A stretch of DNA of 64,000 bases from Caprimulgus europaeus (GCA_907165065.1 OU015525.1:50973537-51037536); one strand, 5' to 3'; counted from the first letter of the stretch, positions 49,953 through 63,775 are shown. Notes: generated by a model not told the origin, from the sequence alone. Program-made: numbers and translations.

Positions 49953-50718
49953 GACTTAAAGCTTGGCTGTTATAGGGACTTCTGCTTGCTGAGCTGTGTC
50001 AGTCCTGGTCCTGAAGAGGTGCTGAGAGCGAGACAGCTGCCCTGCAGAAGCTCTTTCGCATTTCCTAGTATCCAGCACCTGCAGTTTCCTTCAGAGGTGG
50101 GAGAGGAGGGGTGGAGGGAGCTGAGGCAGCACAAGCCCTCAGACATTGCCCGTCCTCCTCTATGCTCACACTAGTGGCAGTTCGCTGCATAATATACCAG
50201 GAGGTATCTCCTGCAGAAGGATCCAGAGAGATGCAATTCCCTCCAAACCAAAATAGAGTTGTGGCTGTAGAATTGCCCATCTTCACTTCCTAGCAGAGCT
50301 ATTTCATCAAAGGTGGCCTACCTCCTTGTGGTAGAAGGCCAGAGTCATTCTGTGAAGTTCTGTTGGCCTACATCTGATCAGAAAGGAGCAAAAAAACCCC
50401 ACTCTCAAACCCACAGATTTATCCCCTCAAACTCTGTATGTATTTGTGATGTTCTGTGAAGTCCTTTTACTGTGTCAGCGCACAACTCCATTTACTGGTG
50501 AGAGTTATGTCTCCTCTAAAGGCGTTTGCCAGTCTTTATCGATCCTCCTTACCACTTAATGGGTTGAGGGGAAAAAAAGAAGTCCAAGGATCATCTTGCA
50601 TAGTGTTGCCAAAATAGTTTTCACTACAACCAAACACTAAGGCTAGGCTTCAAAAACACATTGATTAGTTTTATTTTCTCCCCTTTTGCCTGCTAGCTTG
50701 TGCACATCTGTGGGAATA

Positions 50719-50737
50719 TGTGTGCGTGTGTGTGTGT
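50719..50737. repeat. TG dinucleotide microsatellite
   Basis: TGTGTGCGTGTGTGTGTGT, interrupted once by C. Confidence 0.8.
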
Positions 50738-52860
50738 TTTAAAATTTTTTCGCCATTGTTTTACAGTCTCCCTTCTGATGTCTTGGAGACCACACATTAA
50801 GGAACACTGGGTGTAGACTAATTGCAAGACTTTCCTAGTAGCATGAATTTAAGCTTGAAATCCCTTCGCTCTTTTCTTTTTCTTCCCACAAGCAATATCA
50901 AAATGTCAAGAGAGAGACATTTTTCGTATGGGAACATATTTCTCTTGCATCATCCAATATACTTGCATGCTGCAAGCGTAAACCCACTAGGGTACGGGAC
51001 AAACACAGAAGTTACTCTGAAGTAAATGAAGGGCAGGAACTTACAGCATAGCTGTCTCCTGGTGACAATTCCAGTTCCCTTCCATTTTCCCTTCATGTGA
51101 AGTAGTTGACCTGCTGTCATAGCTGGGTCACCTGCCTTCTGCTGGCTGCAAGAGATGAGCCCACACTGACGTAGTGCACCGTAAGGTCATGGCTGGGAGA
51201 ATTTGTTCATCTTTCTGATTCTTTAAGGCTCACCACAGTGAAGGGCAAGATCACTGAAACACAGGAAAAGCAGCAATGAAATGCTGTGGAAAAAAAAAGA
51301 AGAAATGCACTCTTCATTTAAAATATGTATGTATATGCCGTGCTCCTTCAAAGTAAAGTAAATGAACACATCACAGAAATAGTGCTTCATATTTCTTTTA
51401 GATGTGGAATATTTGTTAACATTGTTAGATGGACACAAAGCCAGATGGCTTCATTTTGAATTGTTATATGGTGTTCTTTTTCCACTGTGCCTAACAAAAA
51501 AACATTTATTAAGCAAAAGAAAAAAAAGCCCTCCTTATATTACGTAACTGTGAATTCAGCCTCAAAAAAGAAAAGAAAAAAAAATAAGCCATTTGGGATC
51601 CCATGGAAATATTATTGGATTGTTGCTGAAAATTTATTGCTCAAGACAAACATTGGATTAAATGACAACTAGTATAATGGCACCTTCGTGGCCAGTATAT
51701 GCATTCATGGGAAAGTAGTTACTATTCCCTGCAAAGCGGCTGAACTTTTCAGAGACGCAAAGAACTGCACAGTATTTTTCAGAGGCTGTCGATGTTTTCT
51801 GAAAATTCACACTGCTGGAGGAGCCTCAGAAGACTGTGAACATCTTCTGCTACCAGCGCTTTCCCAGTGGCCCCCAGCACCCAGAGCACGGCCCAGACAA
51901 TGGGATTAGCCAGACTGTCTGTAAGGAACAGATGGCAGATGATGAAAATGAAGCAGAGAGGAGCCGTGCATCACGTAGTGTGATGATGACTGGGCTTGGA
52001 AAAAAACCTAGACCTCCTGACTCCCCACCTTGTGATCCCCCCACTAGACGTCTTCCTGTTTTCCTTTGAAAATGTTGACAGCTTACTGGAGAGGAAAATC
52101 TACAAACATTACACATTCCACTGTCAAAAAGGGGCTTTGTTATTTGATATAGGAACTCTTTTAATTATTGCGGTAACTTCACAGCATGAGGTCGCAAAGG
52201 GCAAATTAGTTAGCAGCATTTACGAGTGATCTCTCCATGGGTAGCACACAAGTCCAAAAGAACTGGCTTGACACAGGAGTTTTTTACACAGTCCCATTCA
52301 AGAACACTTTAATAACAAGCATCATAACTTTTTTGACTGGAAATAGTGAAATTGGTACTGATCCAATGAGAACTGACCTGATTTTTCATGTGTCACCTGA
52401 ATCAACACCAAAAACTGGTTCCAGCTCCCGTTTCTTTGGATTTCAGTTTCATATAGAAACAGATGTGCACAAATCCAAAGAGACAGTTTTTCCCTATAGG
52501 AGCCAAGAATTGAAACAAAACTTCATACACTTCCATCACACTGACTATACTTAAACAATTTGAGGTTTCAGATAAATGCAAACTTGTTATTAGAGGGACC
52601 AATTAGACATTTAGATAACTAATCAGAATGCTTTCACTAGTCACAGACCATTTTTGTTGTTTCTTATGAAGATTTCTATTAAATTTGTTCATAACAAGCA
52701 ATTTTGCCACTTCTTTATAATAGGAATATTAAAGGGGTTAGAACTAAAATATGTCACAGGCAAAAGCTCTCCCCTCTATGTACAGTAAACACACAGTAAA
52801 AAGAAAAAGTATTCAGCCATGTATAAATATGGTATGAAAACTTATATCCTAACTTATTCT

Positions 52861-54190
52861 TGGTCTGAAGTCAGTAGCGAAGTCCTGTAACCTTTTTGCC
52901 TTCTTACATTTGATGGTACCAGGCACATTGAATTCAGCACTGGGACTAAGGCTGAGAGAAAGAACCTGGCGAAGTTTCTTCTTAAAAGATCCCAAATATC
53001 AGCCTACATCTAACAAGCCAAAGCACACATCTCTGGGAATTTTGCATCATGCTCAGAATTTGGTCTGTGCCTGAATAAAGTGCACTTGTTTAACAGAGCA
53101 TCTTGCTGGGGTAACTCTGCTCACAGGTTTGCGTTTTGCATCACTGGAACTTGTATGAGCTCGGCACTTCTTTGCAATCAGGTCATGCAGTGACAGTGAT
53201 ATTTCAGTGGCTGTGCTAGAAAAGGACGTATTCTTTCCACAGCTATGTTAAACAAGAGCTACGGTAAGTGGTGCCGATGGAAATGAAAACAGTGGCTACG
53301 ATGATGACACCATAAACATCAGTTTCACAAAAGAAGGTATGGATCTGTGTCCTCATGCTGGTGATGGAAAAAATCAACACACAAAGCAGTTTCTTACATT
53401 CATCCAAAGAGTGAGAGGTGGGAATTCAGGTACCCTCATTCCTCTTGTCCAGCACCCTTCCTTTTACTGGCCACAATACTCAATGTATGTGTATGGGTTT
53501 GTAATCTCAGGAGGTGAACCTGCACTTCAGATACACCACACCATCTGCCTCATCCTGGGTGTTAGTAGGTCCTCTGCAAGGACCTGAGGTTTCAGGATTA
53601 GGGCTTCCAGGCACCATGCAGACGGCTATGCCTACGTTGCTACGTGATGTTCTCATTCAAGAGCATGATGAGCGTCTCAGAGCCAGAGGAGTATGCCAGA
53701 TTGCAAGGTCCTGGTTTATATTGACAGAGAAAGAGAGTTGTGACATCACAGCTAAGCAAACCCTTTGCTACAGGTACTTGTCTTAGGTGCTACCACTACT
53801 ATGGCATTACATCCAGAAGCAGTGAGGCTGCTGGATCTTGAGTTCCTGTATGATCCCATTCTGCCCTGCAAGGGTCTCAGAAGAGCAGTGGTGGGCCATG
53901 CTCAGGCTGTCCACTCCAGGCTTTCAGTCTAGGTTTCATAATTCCTTATTCCCTTGAATACACAGGATACTAGGATTTGGCAGCCTTAAGTTGTAGGTGG
54001 TCCAAAGGGCTCATGAAGCTCTTGAACTTTGACATCCCAATGGCACCAATGTCCTCCTTCAGCGCTATATTAGCAGCTCTGAATGTGGTCCACATGTCCT
54101 TTCCTGGCAATATGATCTGCAAGGCTAGACCTTTATAAGCAACCTTATACACTCCCAAAGAAACTATTGGGGCTACACGTGAACTGAAGA
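52861..54190 (-). pseudogene. Possible decayed coding sequence, unidentified
   Basis: On the minus strand several pieces look protein-like. The frame ending at 53970 is open from about 54181 and includes GVYKVAYKGLALQ and DMWTTFRAANIALKEDIGAI. A second stretch, about 52870-53210, includes DLIAKKCRAHTSSSDAKRKP and RLQDFATDF but is broken by several stops. I could not match either to a family; the first loosely recalls a kinase glycine-loop/VYK region, which I do not trust. There are no splice sites or poly-A tail. Chance is a real alternative. Confidence 0.15.
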
Positions 54191-54798
54191 GTCTCAGCTT
54201 TAAATAGCTAACCCTTGTAAACCTTCAGAGTGCTTGTGGATGTTTGTGTGAACTTAATACGGTACCTTCATAAGGAGGGTTTGTTTTCTGCCTTTACTGA
54301 TGTGAACATGTGAAATACTTCAGATCATCTATATCATATAGCAGGGTCAAGTATTTTAATTTATAGAGGGTCACAGTTGCTACTCCTCTTAAACACCAAT
54401 GGAATTTTTCAATATCCTTGAAGTAAATCCCTTTTGCAAAACAGTAAATGTTAGGATGACAGTATGTCAAACATGGATTTGTTCCGAGATTATTTACTTA
54501 CAATTAGACAACTGTGCTGGCTTTCAGAGAGACTAGTCAGCAAAATCAACATTATTTGAAAGAGCAGCGGGATGGCCAGTGTTTTAGAATCCAAGGAATG
54601 TCGTTTTCATAAATTCCACAGCCTGGTGAGATGCCACAGAACTAACTAATTTGTTCTTTAAAGTTTTTTGTGGGGCCTGTTTTACACACATCTTCATTTT
54701 AAAGGATTTATATTTTGTGAGGAAAAAGCAAATAGCAATTTATCCATTTTAAGCCTTGTGAGACTGACATTTTCCCATTAAGAACAAAGCATTTTCCA

Positions 54799-54812
54799 TT
54801 TTTTTTTTTTTT
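54799..54812. repeat. T14 homopolymer next to a TA-rich tract
   Basis: T14 is followed by CCATTGACATATGTGTACATATATATACACATACACAC-like alternating sequence to about 54848. Confidence 0.7.
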
Positions 54813-57800
54813 CCATTGACATATGTGTACATATATATACACATACACAGCTCTTGGGCAAGGCAGAACAGGGAATTGGCTGGCAGCAGCTGCCAGGACT
54901 GAAATTTGTGGACACAAAAAGGCAGTTAGTCTGTTTGCAGCTCCGATCTGCCTCACGACACCATTAGTATCTCTGTGTGCTGCAGTTCAGACTCGTCTTT
55001 GAAACTGCTCTTTCTTAATAAGCATTCCTTGTAAATACTTGCTGCATGGTTTGCCTGTTCCTGAGCTGAAAGCTAAAGGTGGAGCCTGTACTTACATGCG
55101 GCGAGGCAGTTTTTAAGTAGACATTCTTCCTGGTGTATGTTTTCAATAAAATCTTAATTATCTACTTTAATTGGCATGTTTCTCTTTGTGGACACAGTGT
55201 TGTTCGGTACATACTTTTAAAGCAGAGCAGGGACAGCAGAGAAGCTACAAAACCCACTTGGGAGTTCAAAAATGGATGTTTGGACATTTTTATGCACACA
55301 TGGAGGGGCTGGCTTTTGGTTTAGCAGAACCTGACAGAGCGAGGGCAAAGCAGATGTGCAGCGGCTCTTTGTCCATGCCAGGGAAAGCAGCAGGGGGCCA
55401 AGCGGAGAGCTGTAGGGGCAGAGCATCTGCACGGCAAAATGACAGTGACCTGGCTGCCTCCCTCACCTGGGCCATAGCTCTGGACAAACAGACTCACTGC
55501 TGCTTCTGCTACAGCCTCCAAGGTCAGGGGCAGCCCTCCCAGGGAGCCCCAGCAACACGCCTGCCTGCTTCTGGTTGCACAGGAGCAGCATCTTCACTAT
55601 CCCGCTGTTCCCCACGCCAGCCTGGCTCCTCTTGCCTCCTGTTTGGGACCGGCCTTGGCCTCTCTTTTTTGTGGCAGCCTTACAAAACCTTCAGTGCCTC
55701 TGCTTGGCACCATGTATTTGCATGAAACAGCTAAAGGTGCAGGTATGAAATGTCTGTATGAGCAAAGGAGGCTCTGGACATGTGGGATGTAGACAATCTT
55801 GCAGGGATGCAAAGTTTGAAGGGGAAGGCCATCAAAGAAAATGTTTTAAATGAATTAACTAGTATGTTGTCTATCTACCCATGCCACCATTCTTTACTTT
55901 TCTTTGCAGAATAAGGAGTCTGTATCCATTGGATGAGAGGCTGCAAATATAAGCAATATTCTGGGAGTTGCTGCTATTTTCCAGCTTCATTAAAAATAAT
56001 CTTTGAAATCCCTGAAGTCCGTTGACAATATCCCAATGAGTTTAACTTTATCCTTTCAAAATTTGCCTGAGACTTAAAATCTGACTTCAAGATCTCGTTA
56101 GTATTTCTGGTTTACCTCTTAGAGATGAATTCTGTGAGGTGCCACATTCCCTTCCCCCCACACCCATACCATCACTGAGGACTGGGCTTTAAATGGATGA
56201 GAGAAGATAAATGAAGTATCAGCCAGCAGTGCTTCACATCAGGTGTGTCAGGCAAGGAGTTAAAAAAGGGAGAGGAAATCAGAAGTTTTTCATACCTGTT
56301 ACAAAGTGCTTTTCAAGCTCATCTTAAAGGGAAGAAGGGTCAGTGAAAAAGACAGTAGATTTTCTTACAGATTTACAGATTGGTATTTACTTGTTAAGTT
56401 AGATAGAGTCTTGCTAAAACATTAAAGACATTTTTGCACTCAGTGTTCACATAATGATGTGGAAACAGATGCCAGAAATAGTCTCAAGGGAGGAAAAAGA
56501 AACAGTGAACTAGGAAACCAGGCTCCTGTTAGGGCAGATAATTAGAATATCTAAAGAGTGACAAAATTCCAGTGCCAAAACAGCTCCATTTCACATCATG
56601 GAGGAGGTGCCAGGAAGATGGAATACAACAAAGACCCCAGAAAATTGCTAGTTTCTGTTAAAAATGTTGAAAAGGGCCCATACACTATGAAATTTGCTTC
56701 AAAAGCGTTCTCTCTCGTTAGTTTTACCCATTTACTCAGTTTGTGCCTTCACTACTTTAGTGTCTGTCCTTTAAAAATTTGCAAGCAGCCACTGTCTACC
56801 ACAGGGATTTACATCACCTCAGGCATGTGAAGTTTTACATGCACCAGAAGTAAACCACACATAAGAACCAGACCCAGGCCAGCAGCAGATCTGGCTGTAG
56901 ATGAGGTGGAGGTCAGCACTGCTGCAACCAGCCTGAGATCCACTCGTACAAGTCGAATCGATTTTGCATGAGGGGACATGGGGGTACAATGACCATCAGG
57001 ACATATTTTCCTTGCAGGGAAGGAAAAGAGAAGCCTGCTAGTGTAGGTAGTTCTCTTTACACTTGGTTGTGTAAGGGAAGGGGGAGGAGGAGGCATCTGG
57101 CAGCAAGGAGCAGAAAAGCAGGAAAGAACAGGGAATGCGTTTTGCTCTGCTCCATCGACTAGCCCTGCCCTGGTCCATTTGTTGTGCAACTTAAAACTGC
57201 CTGTCAGCAACGTTATTTATGGCAAGGCACAGGCTGAGGGTCAGAGTCAGGAAGCCAAATCCAGCTTCCCTGATGTCATTCTCCACCCAGGCTATTCGGT
57301 TTTTAGCTTTATTTCTTAAGAAAAGGATTCTTACATGATTTTTGCAGCCTGTTCATACAACAATCTGTGTGTCTTCTATCACTCTTTGTAATGCAATTTA
57401 CCAGTTTCAATTTTGCAGAAGGGCACAGGGCCCAAAGCTGATCAGTTTCCAAATGCTTCATTGAACCATTTGGCTGTGTAGAGAAACAAGAGCCAGAGGA
57501 GCATCTGTTCCTTGAGGGAATGCAGACAGAGCTCAGCCTTTGTTCGGTCTGAAAGTGGCCACCAGAACCGCCCTACATGCACATTAGCTGGCCAGCTGGC
57601 ATGAGGCATGCCCCAGCCAGCCACAGCTTGTGCTGCCCGAAAGATGTAGGAGCACTGAAGGATACTGGAGGGGGTTATCTGTATTGCAATGGTGGGGAGC
57701 ACAGAGGACGTGAGAGGAACTGAAGGCATGGGGCAGAATGGCATGTTCATGAAGATGCAAAGAAGAAAGGGGACAATTCACCAAGAGGCATGAAGGCTAT

Positions 57801-58968
57801 GGGGTGCAAGTCTGTGGTAAGCCACTTCCAGCCCTTACAGAGCACCTCAGCCATTGCAAGGCTCCTGGGCTCAGCATCACCTTGCACACATCTAGCTGAA
57901 GTCTGAGAGAAGTGGCAATACATCAAGAGCAGAACTGAGCACGCTTCATGACATTCTGTGTGTTTCTTGGCATAGACAAAGTGCTGGAGATAAACCAGAT
58001 GATATATAAATTCACAGATCATAGTTCAAGCAGATTAAAGAAATAAGGCTTTTGACCTTATAAAATAAAAGACTCAAAGGAACATTAAGGGAGGAAATAG
58101 AAATAGGAAAGGTCCAGAGACATGTCGATAGCAGAGATTATTGCATTCCTAATAATAAACCAAGGGGTTCTGATTCAATCTATGGAATGACCAGACACAA
58201 AAAGAATTCAAGTGGAATTCTCTGCCTGCAGAGCAGTGGATAGAGCATGCAGGAAAAACAGCAAAGGAAGAAAAAGGTGTGGTATGCAAGTATGGGCTAA
58301 GAAGTATTGTGGAATTTATCTAGAGACTCAGAGAGGGGCACATTTAATTAGAAAGGATTCCTAGTTTCCTTCTGTCCCCAAATGTCTCTCATTTGCTATT
58401 GGCAGCTCAGTGGGGGTGATATGATACAATTACTCATTAGGTAAAGGAATTTCAAACCTTTGCCCTAAGAGGAGGCTAAACTTGTCACTCAAACTCCAAC
58501 CTGCATCTTTTCATGAGCCTGAGCAACTTAACCAAGGATCACAGAGTCAGGCATTATTTTTGTTTTGTTGTGAGCACTCGGGGTTTGAAACAGAGAGTTT
58601 GCTCCTGGGTGCATGTGCTGTGCTGGGCTATGCTGCTGCTCTCCTGCACAGACTGTCCTCCTGCCCGCTACATGAGGCTGAGACAGGCTAGTCTCATATG
58701 CCTAAACTCATTTTCCTCATGAAATGCATCAACTCCAGCCTTTCCTTTCTGACAAAACCAGTAGCTGTGAGTGCAATAACCATATTTTATATACTGTGCA
58801 ACAGGGAAGATGCAGACAACCAGGTTGCATAGCTTCATGGCTGTGTCTGCACGAACAATCAATCTCTGGTATCATCATACTGCTGTTGCTGTAGCTTTTG
58901 TGGTTTAAGGGAAGAAGAAAGCTACTAATTTTTATTAGATTAAATGACTTAATTTGAAAAATGGACAA

Positions 58969-59016
58969 AGCTTTTAGATTTGTGTCCTTTTTAGCTTTTA
59001 GATTTGTGTCCTTTTT
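58969..59016. repeat. 24-base perfect tandem duplication
   Basis: Units 58969-58992 and 58993-59016 are identical and begin AGCTTTTAGATTTGTGTCCT. A minus-strand frame across it repeats KKDTNLKA, which is an artefact of the duplication. Confidence 0.92.
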
Positions 59017-62000
59017 TTGTTCAGCTATGGCAGCTAGGCTAATAAAAGGCATTTCCTCCCTCCACAAATCTCACTGTTCTGATTCTCTCCAAATTAAATA
59101 CTGAACTGATTTACAGCACATTCAACATTATCCCCATGTGCCACTCTTTTTGATGACTACTAAATAAAAATATCAAGTTAATGGACGTCAAAGGCATTTA
59201 GAATAAAATCTTGAAATTAAACAGGAACATATGTAGCTCACATATCTTTATTTGAATAAAGAATATGGAAAAACTAACAAAGGGTACTATTTCAGCTGAT
59301 CTGTTTTCCTCAGAAAACTTTGCTGAGTAAGACACTGAAATGTTAACCTTTGTTTCTCTTTCCATTTCTGTTGCTTAAGGAATTTTCTACAATACTGTTG
59401 AGTGTGTGTGTGTTGGGAAAATAATACTGCTTTAACACTTTTTTATAAGTCACTTATATTCTCTTTTGTTATGCGAGAGAGTTAATGTTTCTTTTGACAT
59501 GATAGTGACTGTTTTTATAAGGACTGCTTGGGACAGCAGCAAAGCAATCCTGCTCACTTCCATCCACATGTACAGAGCAAAAAGCTAGTAGATATCAAGC
59601 AGTTTTGACACATGTTCGGTGGATAACAAGGAACTAGCAAAATCCCACTAAATTCTCAGAAAGAGACTGAAAGAAAAGGAAGCAAAGTTATTCAGAAATA
59701 ACACCATTTAGTTTGTGATCGAACTGAAGAGCAGCATCTCAGCTTTCTTTGGGAGGCCACTGCTTGGAATCAGGTGCTTCTATGGCTTGTACTCTACAAG
59801 CCAAGTTTTCTCCCCAGGGCTTGTCTGTGAGACTGCCTTTGCTTTCCTCGCTGGAAATACCACCCAACCCATTCAAGGATTGAACTTACTGATTTTTCAA
59901 GGATCCTTTATTGGGCAGGAAAGCTATTTGCCCTAAGAAAGTGGGTTATTGATGACCAAGTGAGCCACCCGTCTGCAAACACCAGCCCTTTCACAGCCAG
60001 GCTACTTTTGTGCAACCCCATGGTTTCAGATGGTTTCTACAAACAGTGGACTGATAATGTCCTTTGCTCAATATATCGAAATCCAAGCCTGAGCCTGGAG
60101 AACAGGTACTTTCCATCTCTAAATACTTCTTTTTGTACAACTGGTTATGGAAGCATTAGGATTAAACTCCCTTATGATCTCCCTGCGAGGTTGCTCTAAA
60201 GAGGTACACACTGAGAAATGGAAAAGCAGGTTTTTCTTTTTGGAAAAGCAGCTCAAAAATTTTCAGCCAAAATGTATTACCTCCATTATCCAAACAGATA
60301 GAAAGAAAGCACATTTAGAAAACATGATGAAGAAAGCAGTGAAGCAGGTGGACTTAAACCAGGAGCTACGGAAAATATGACAATGAGTAGAAATACCTTT
60401 ATTTCTGGCACATTAGGCAGTGTGAGTTTTCCTGTTCTGACTAACCTGGAAGAAGCTAAAATTAAGTATGAGTTGGGTATACTAAGAAGTTATTGCTGTA
60501 TTATGGCCAATACTCCAGGCAAAGCAGAGCAGTCCAGGGCTCTGCAAATACTCTGAGTTGCCTGAAGCAGAGCTAACAAGCAAGTAGACAATACAGAGAA
60601 TACAGAGAATGCCTCTGTTATTCTCCAGTTTAGGCTTGGTACATTATCAGATAGGAAGAGGCATTTACTTTTAATAGGCACTTACTCATGGGCTAAATTC
60701 CTCTAGTCCTTACTCAGATTTGTTGTGTTTGGTGTTTTGCTTGTGTAGGATTAAATAAAAATAAAATGCAATAAAATACACTGTATACCAAGTGCTTTAG
60801 CAGAATAGACAACATTTACCTTATTGTGATCATATCTGCAAAATGCAGCCATTGCAGTGTGCTAGCACCAACACGAAAGCTTTTAGAGGCAGGGCAGTGA
60901 AGAAAACACCTTGTTCAACAAAAGAAACCATAAGACCTAGGCAAGGAGGATGCATTTACCTACATAATGGCATTTGGTCAAAACTCCACATCCCTTGTGA
61001 AGAAAGGCTGCTCCTTCACAGGCAGGAGTATAGCATGATCTCTCACTCAGTGGGTGATATCACTGTTGCAGCCCAACGCCATTCCGTATCATGCTGCCAC
61101 TTTGACTCAAAGCATTTTATAAGGGCAATAAAATCTAGGAGATCTCATGAGCACTTCTCCCAGCTCAAGGGTTTCTCCAGGGAAGTCTTCCTCCCCACGC
61201 AGTCCTGTCTTTGCCATACAGACATGATCAGCACAGCTCCCTTTGGCTTGGAGGGATTAGCTGCAGCTCTTGGTGTGAGTCATCCTGTCAGTAAAATTGC
61301 AAGACGATTTGTAGAGAATATTTGAGGAAAACATATGATTGGCAAAGCTATGAGGATACCTTGCAAAATCTGCAGTGGTGAGCACAGCCACATAACTGGA
61401 TTCCTAATATAATTGCCAGAAGTTACATATGAAAAAAGGGTTGTTGTATAATCACAAAATGGGAACTGTCAGTAAACCTCTTTCATTTTACCATCAGTTT
61501 TTTGGCTACTTGGGACACAATAAGTAAGAAATAGAAGAGCGAGACCTTAGAGTACTCAGCTGAAATATAGGAAATAGAAAAATTATGTGCTAAGGATACA
61601 AACTTGGTACTTCTGGCAAAGGTCCACGTTTAAGTGAACTTTTCATATGATATGGATAAATGTTGTGAGTTGTTTTCAAAATTTAATTTTTCTGGTTCTC
61701 CATGACATGAAAAATTCCTTTTCTATTTTTTGCAGTAAGTCCAAACACCAAGGCTTATGCTCAGCAATTGCAAGCAAATACTACAAACATGAGTTGAGTT
61801 AAGTTTACACGGGGTTTTTTTTGTGCAAAAAACAACTACTTTAAGTGTACATAACAGAGTGAATGCAACTGCTTGTCTGCTCCCACTTGGAAGACTGTTG
61901 ATAAACATTTCTCTTTAATATTGGCTAGTGTTGAAATAAGTAGATTATAAGGTTTTATTCTCTAAACTGCTTCCTGCTCGGGTAACAGTTATAAGTCAAG

Positions 62001-62490
62001 ATGCATGAAGAGTAAGTGAGCACTTCATATGACTATCCCAGCCCTAACTAATTGCTGAATTGCCAGAAGAGCATCCTTCTGATGGGGTTATACATGTGAA
62101 GATTCTCCTGGCATTGAAGATAAACTTATCTTGATTGCTCGTGGCCTTTGGGTACAAGCAAAAGCATTTTGTTGAAGAAGTTTCTGTCAAGATGTCTCCA
62201 AACTAATTTCTCTGAACAAAAAAGAAATACAGTCTATTAGCTCTGCAGCTAGACCAGGAAGGAAACTCTTCCTTTAGCTGAAGGAAACAGGAAGAGAACT
62301 TCCCCATCTAAAAGGAAGGAGCAGTGTAGCTACCAGCAATTGTGGATATAAAAGCATGAAATATTTTTAAATTGAAATATTTTATTTTTAATGCCTGAAT
62401 ATTGAAAACACCTAAGAGAGTACCTTGTCTGAACACGTTTATTCCTCTGAACATGTTGCAAAATAAAGTACATATCTTTCATTTCTAAAA

Positions 62491-62522
62491 CCACTTCCGT
62501 TCTTCAAGAAAACTGGAAGTGG
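62491..62522. repeat. Nested inverted repeat with two facing ETS-like sites
   Basis: The outer arms CCACTTCC and GGAAGTGG are perfect. Between them lies a second small palindrome, TTCTT-C-AAGAA. GGAAGT is an ETS-type core on both strands, so this could be a paired binding site. The role is inferred. Confidence 0.55.
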
Positions 62523-63591
62523 GTTTTGCGCACAATCTGACAATTAAAATAACCACTGTTTCCTAATGCTGCTATGTGTCGCAGAGCATTAATTTTTATG
62601 ATGATTTCTTTGGTAGCTGTTCCATTCTGAATTACATGCGAGTGTGTATCCTTCTTCAGTGGCCAAAACCCCCTAAATCTGTTTGTGTATGTAAAAACTA
62701 AAGCCTGACTTAGACACTGCAATATTTGTCATGTGCACTGAGAACAGAGGTTAGGTGTGGTTTCAATAGTGGTAAATCCTTTGTTAACACAATGACCTGT
62801 AAAAAAAGTAGGGAGCTCCTACTACTTATTTACATGATAGCAATTCTTTTATTAACCCACTGTGCCATTACACATGCAACTCTTTTAACATAAACATTTC
62901 AGGCAGTTGGGGAATTGCGATCTATTTTTTTCTCATTAATGTTCCTATAAATTATGTGATGGATCTACCTCCTCGAGGTCTCAAGTAATGGAAATTTACA
63001 CCTGTAAGAAACCATTGCAATAAATTATTATGCTGCTAAGGGAAAGTATAGATGCCATGAGATGGCAACACAGGACTGTGTCAAAGATTATTAAATTATT
63101 TTATTGAAACTCTGAGATCTAAGTGCCCTGTAGCTCCACAACATTATGATAGTTGTTGGGAAGATGGGAATCTTTTGTGCATGCGATGCTTCCACATTCC
63201 TAACATGAGAAAATGTTTTAGTGATAGCATTAATCTGTTGGAGGTATGCAGGCTAAAATACAGGCTTTTCTCTTATGCCCCTGCACTCTGGGTGGCTTAT
63301 GCAGCTCTTACCTAAACCCCAGATACTTGGGACCTTGGGATGCTTGTCCTAGTTGCTTATCTTTATGGTTTCAGCAGTATATAGATAGCAGCTCCCAGTC
63401 ACAGTTTGTTGCCCCAGCTGGTGGCTAAAAGCAAACATCAGTCTCAGGCCTTTTCTCTTAGGTAAAGATTTTGCTGCATTTTTATTTGTTGGGCTGAAGA
63501 TTCAGAGATGGAAACATTTTTCTGGGAGAGCTGAGAGGGAGAAACTGCTGCTGGGGAAGAGTTTTCATGAGTAAGTGTCTGGGTTTTTCAG

Positions 63592-63775
63592 TACTGTGGA
63601 TGATCACTTAGAGAAGCTATGCACAGAAATACCTACTCCCTCTTGGAGCCATAGACAACACTTACAGTTAGAGATGGAGAGGAAGCTGTCACAAAGAAGA
63701 AATTTAAACCCAAATACTGTCAGTGGATGCTCAAGTGCTGACTTAGCTTCTTTACCTGAGGCACTGTTGGATTAA
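63592..63775 (+). CDS. Possible terminal coding exon of unknown identity
   Basis: A polypyrimidine-AG acceptor (GGGTTTTTCAG ending at 63591) is followed by an open frame of about 61 codons ending in TAA at 63773-63775. Its peptide looks protein-like, with segments such as DDHLEKLCTEIPTPSWSHRQ and LEMERKLSQRR and an acidic, leucine-rich end. I do not recognise the family, and it is not CLUL1 or TYMS. Just before it, GTAAGT at 63571 looks like a donor, but the 21 bases between are too short for an intron. It could be the last exon of a plus-strand gene, a retroposed fragment or chance. Confidence 0.2.

Larger units (their letters stand above)
43563..52860. other. Intergenic A+T-rich stretch
   Basis: No gene was recognised. 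It contains a T19 tract (47652-47670), TG repeats (49631-49652 and 50719-50737), an A/C tract (49440-49485), a TTTA repeat (49934-49952) and fragments of an ancient palindromic repeat (about 47303-47335 and 47565-47630). A frame at 47052-47315 (plus) resembles no known protein. Confidence 0.5.
54191..63591. other. Distal intergenic stretch
   Basis: No gene was recognised on either strand. It has a T14 tract (54799-54812) followed by a TA-rich stretch, a somewhat G+C-richer patch at 55300-55690 that yields a 184-codon chance frame, a 24-base tandem duplication (58969-59016) and a nested inverted repeat (62491-62522). Neither CLUL1 nor TYMS, the expected upstream neighbours, was found. Confidence 0.5.

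Noticed and set aside
55171-55725. 184-codon plus-strand open frame
   Set aside because: The peptide is low in conserved features and other frames across the same bases are also open. This length is expected by chance in a 64-kb six-frame search.
60843-61325. 160-codon plus-strand open frame
   Set aside because: There is no recognisable domain, and about this many frames of such length are expected by chance in the window.
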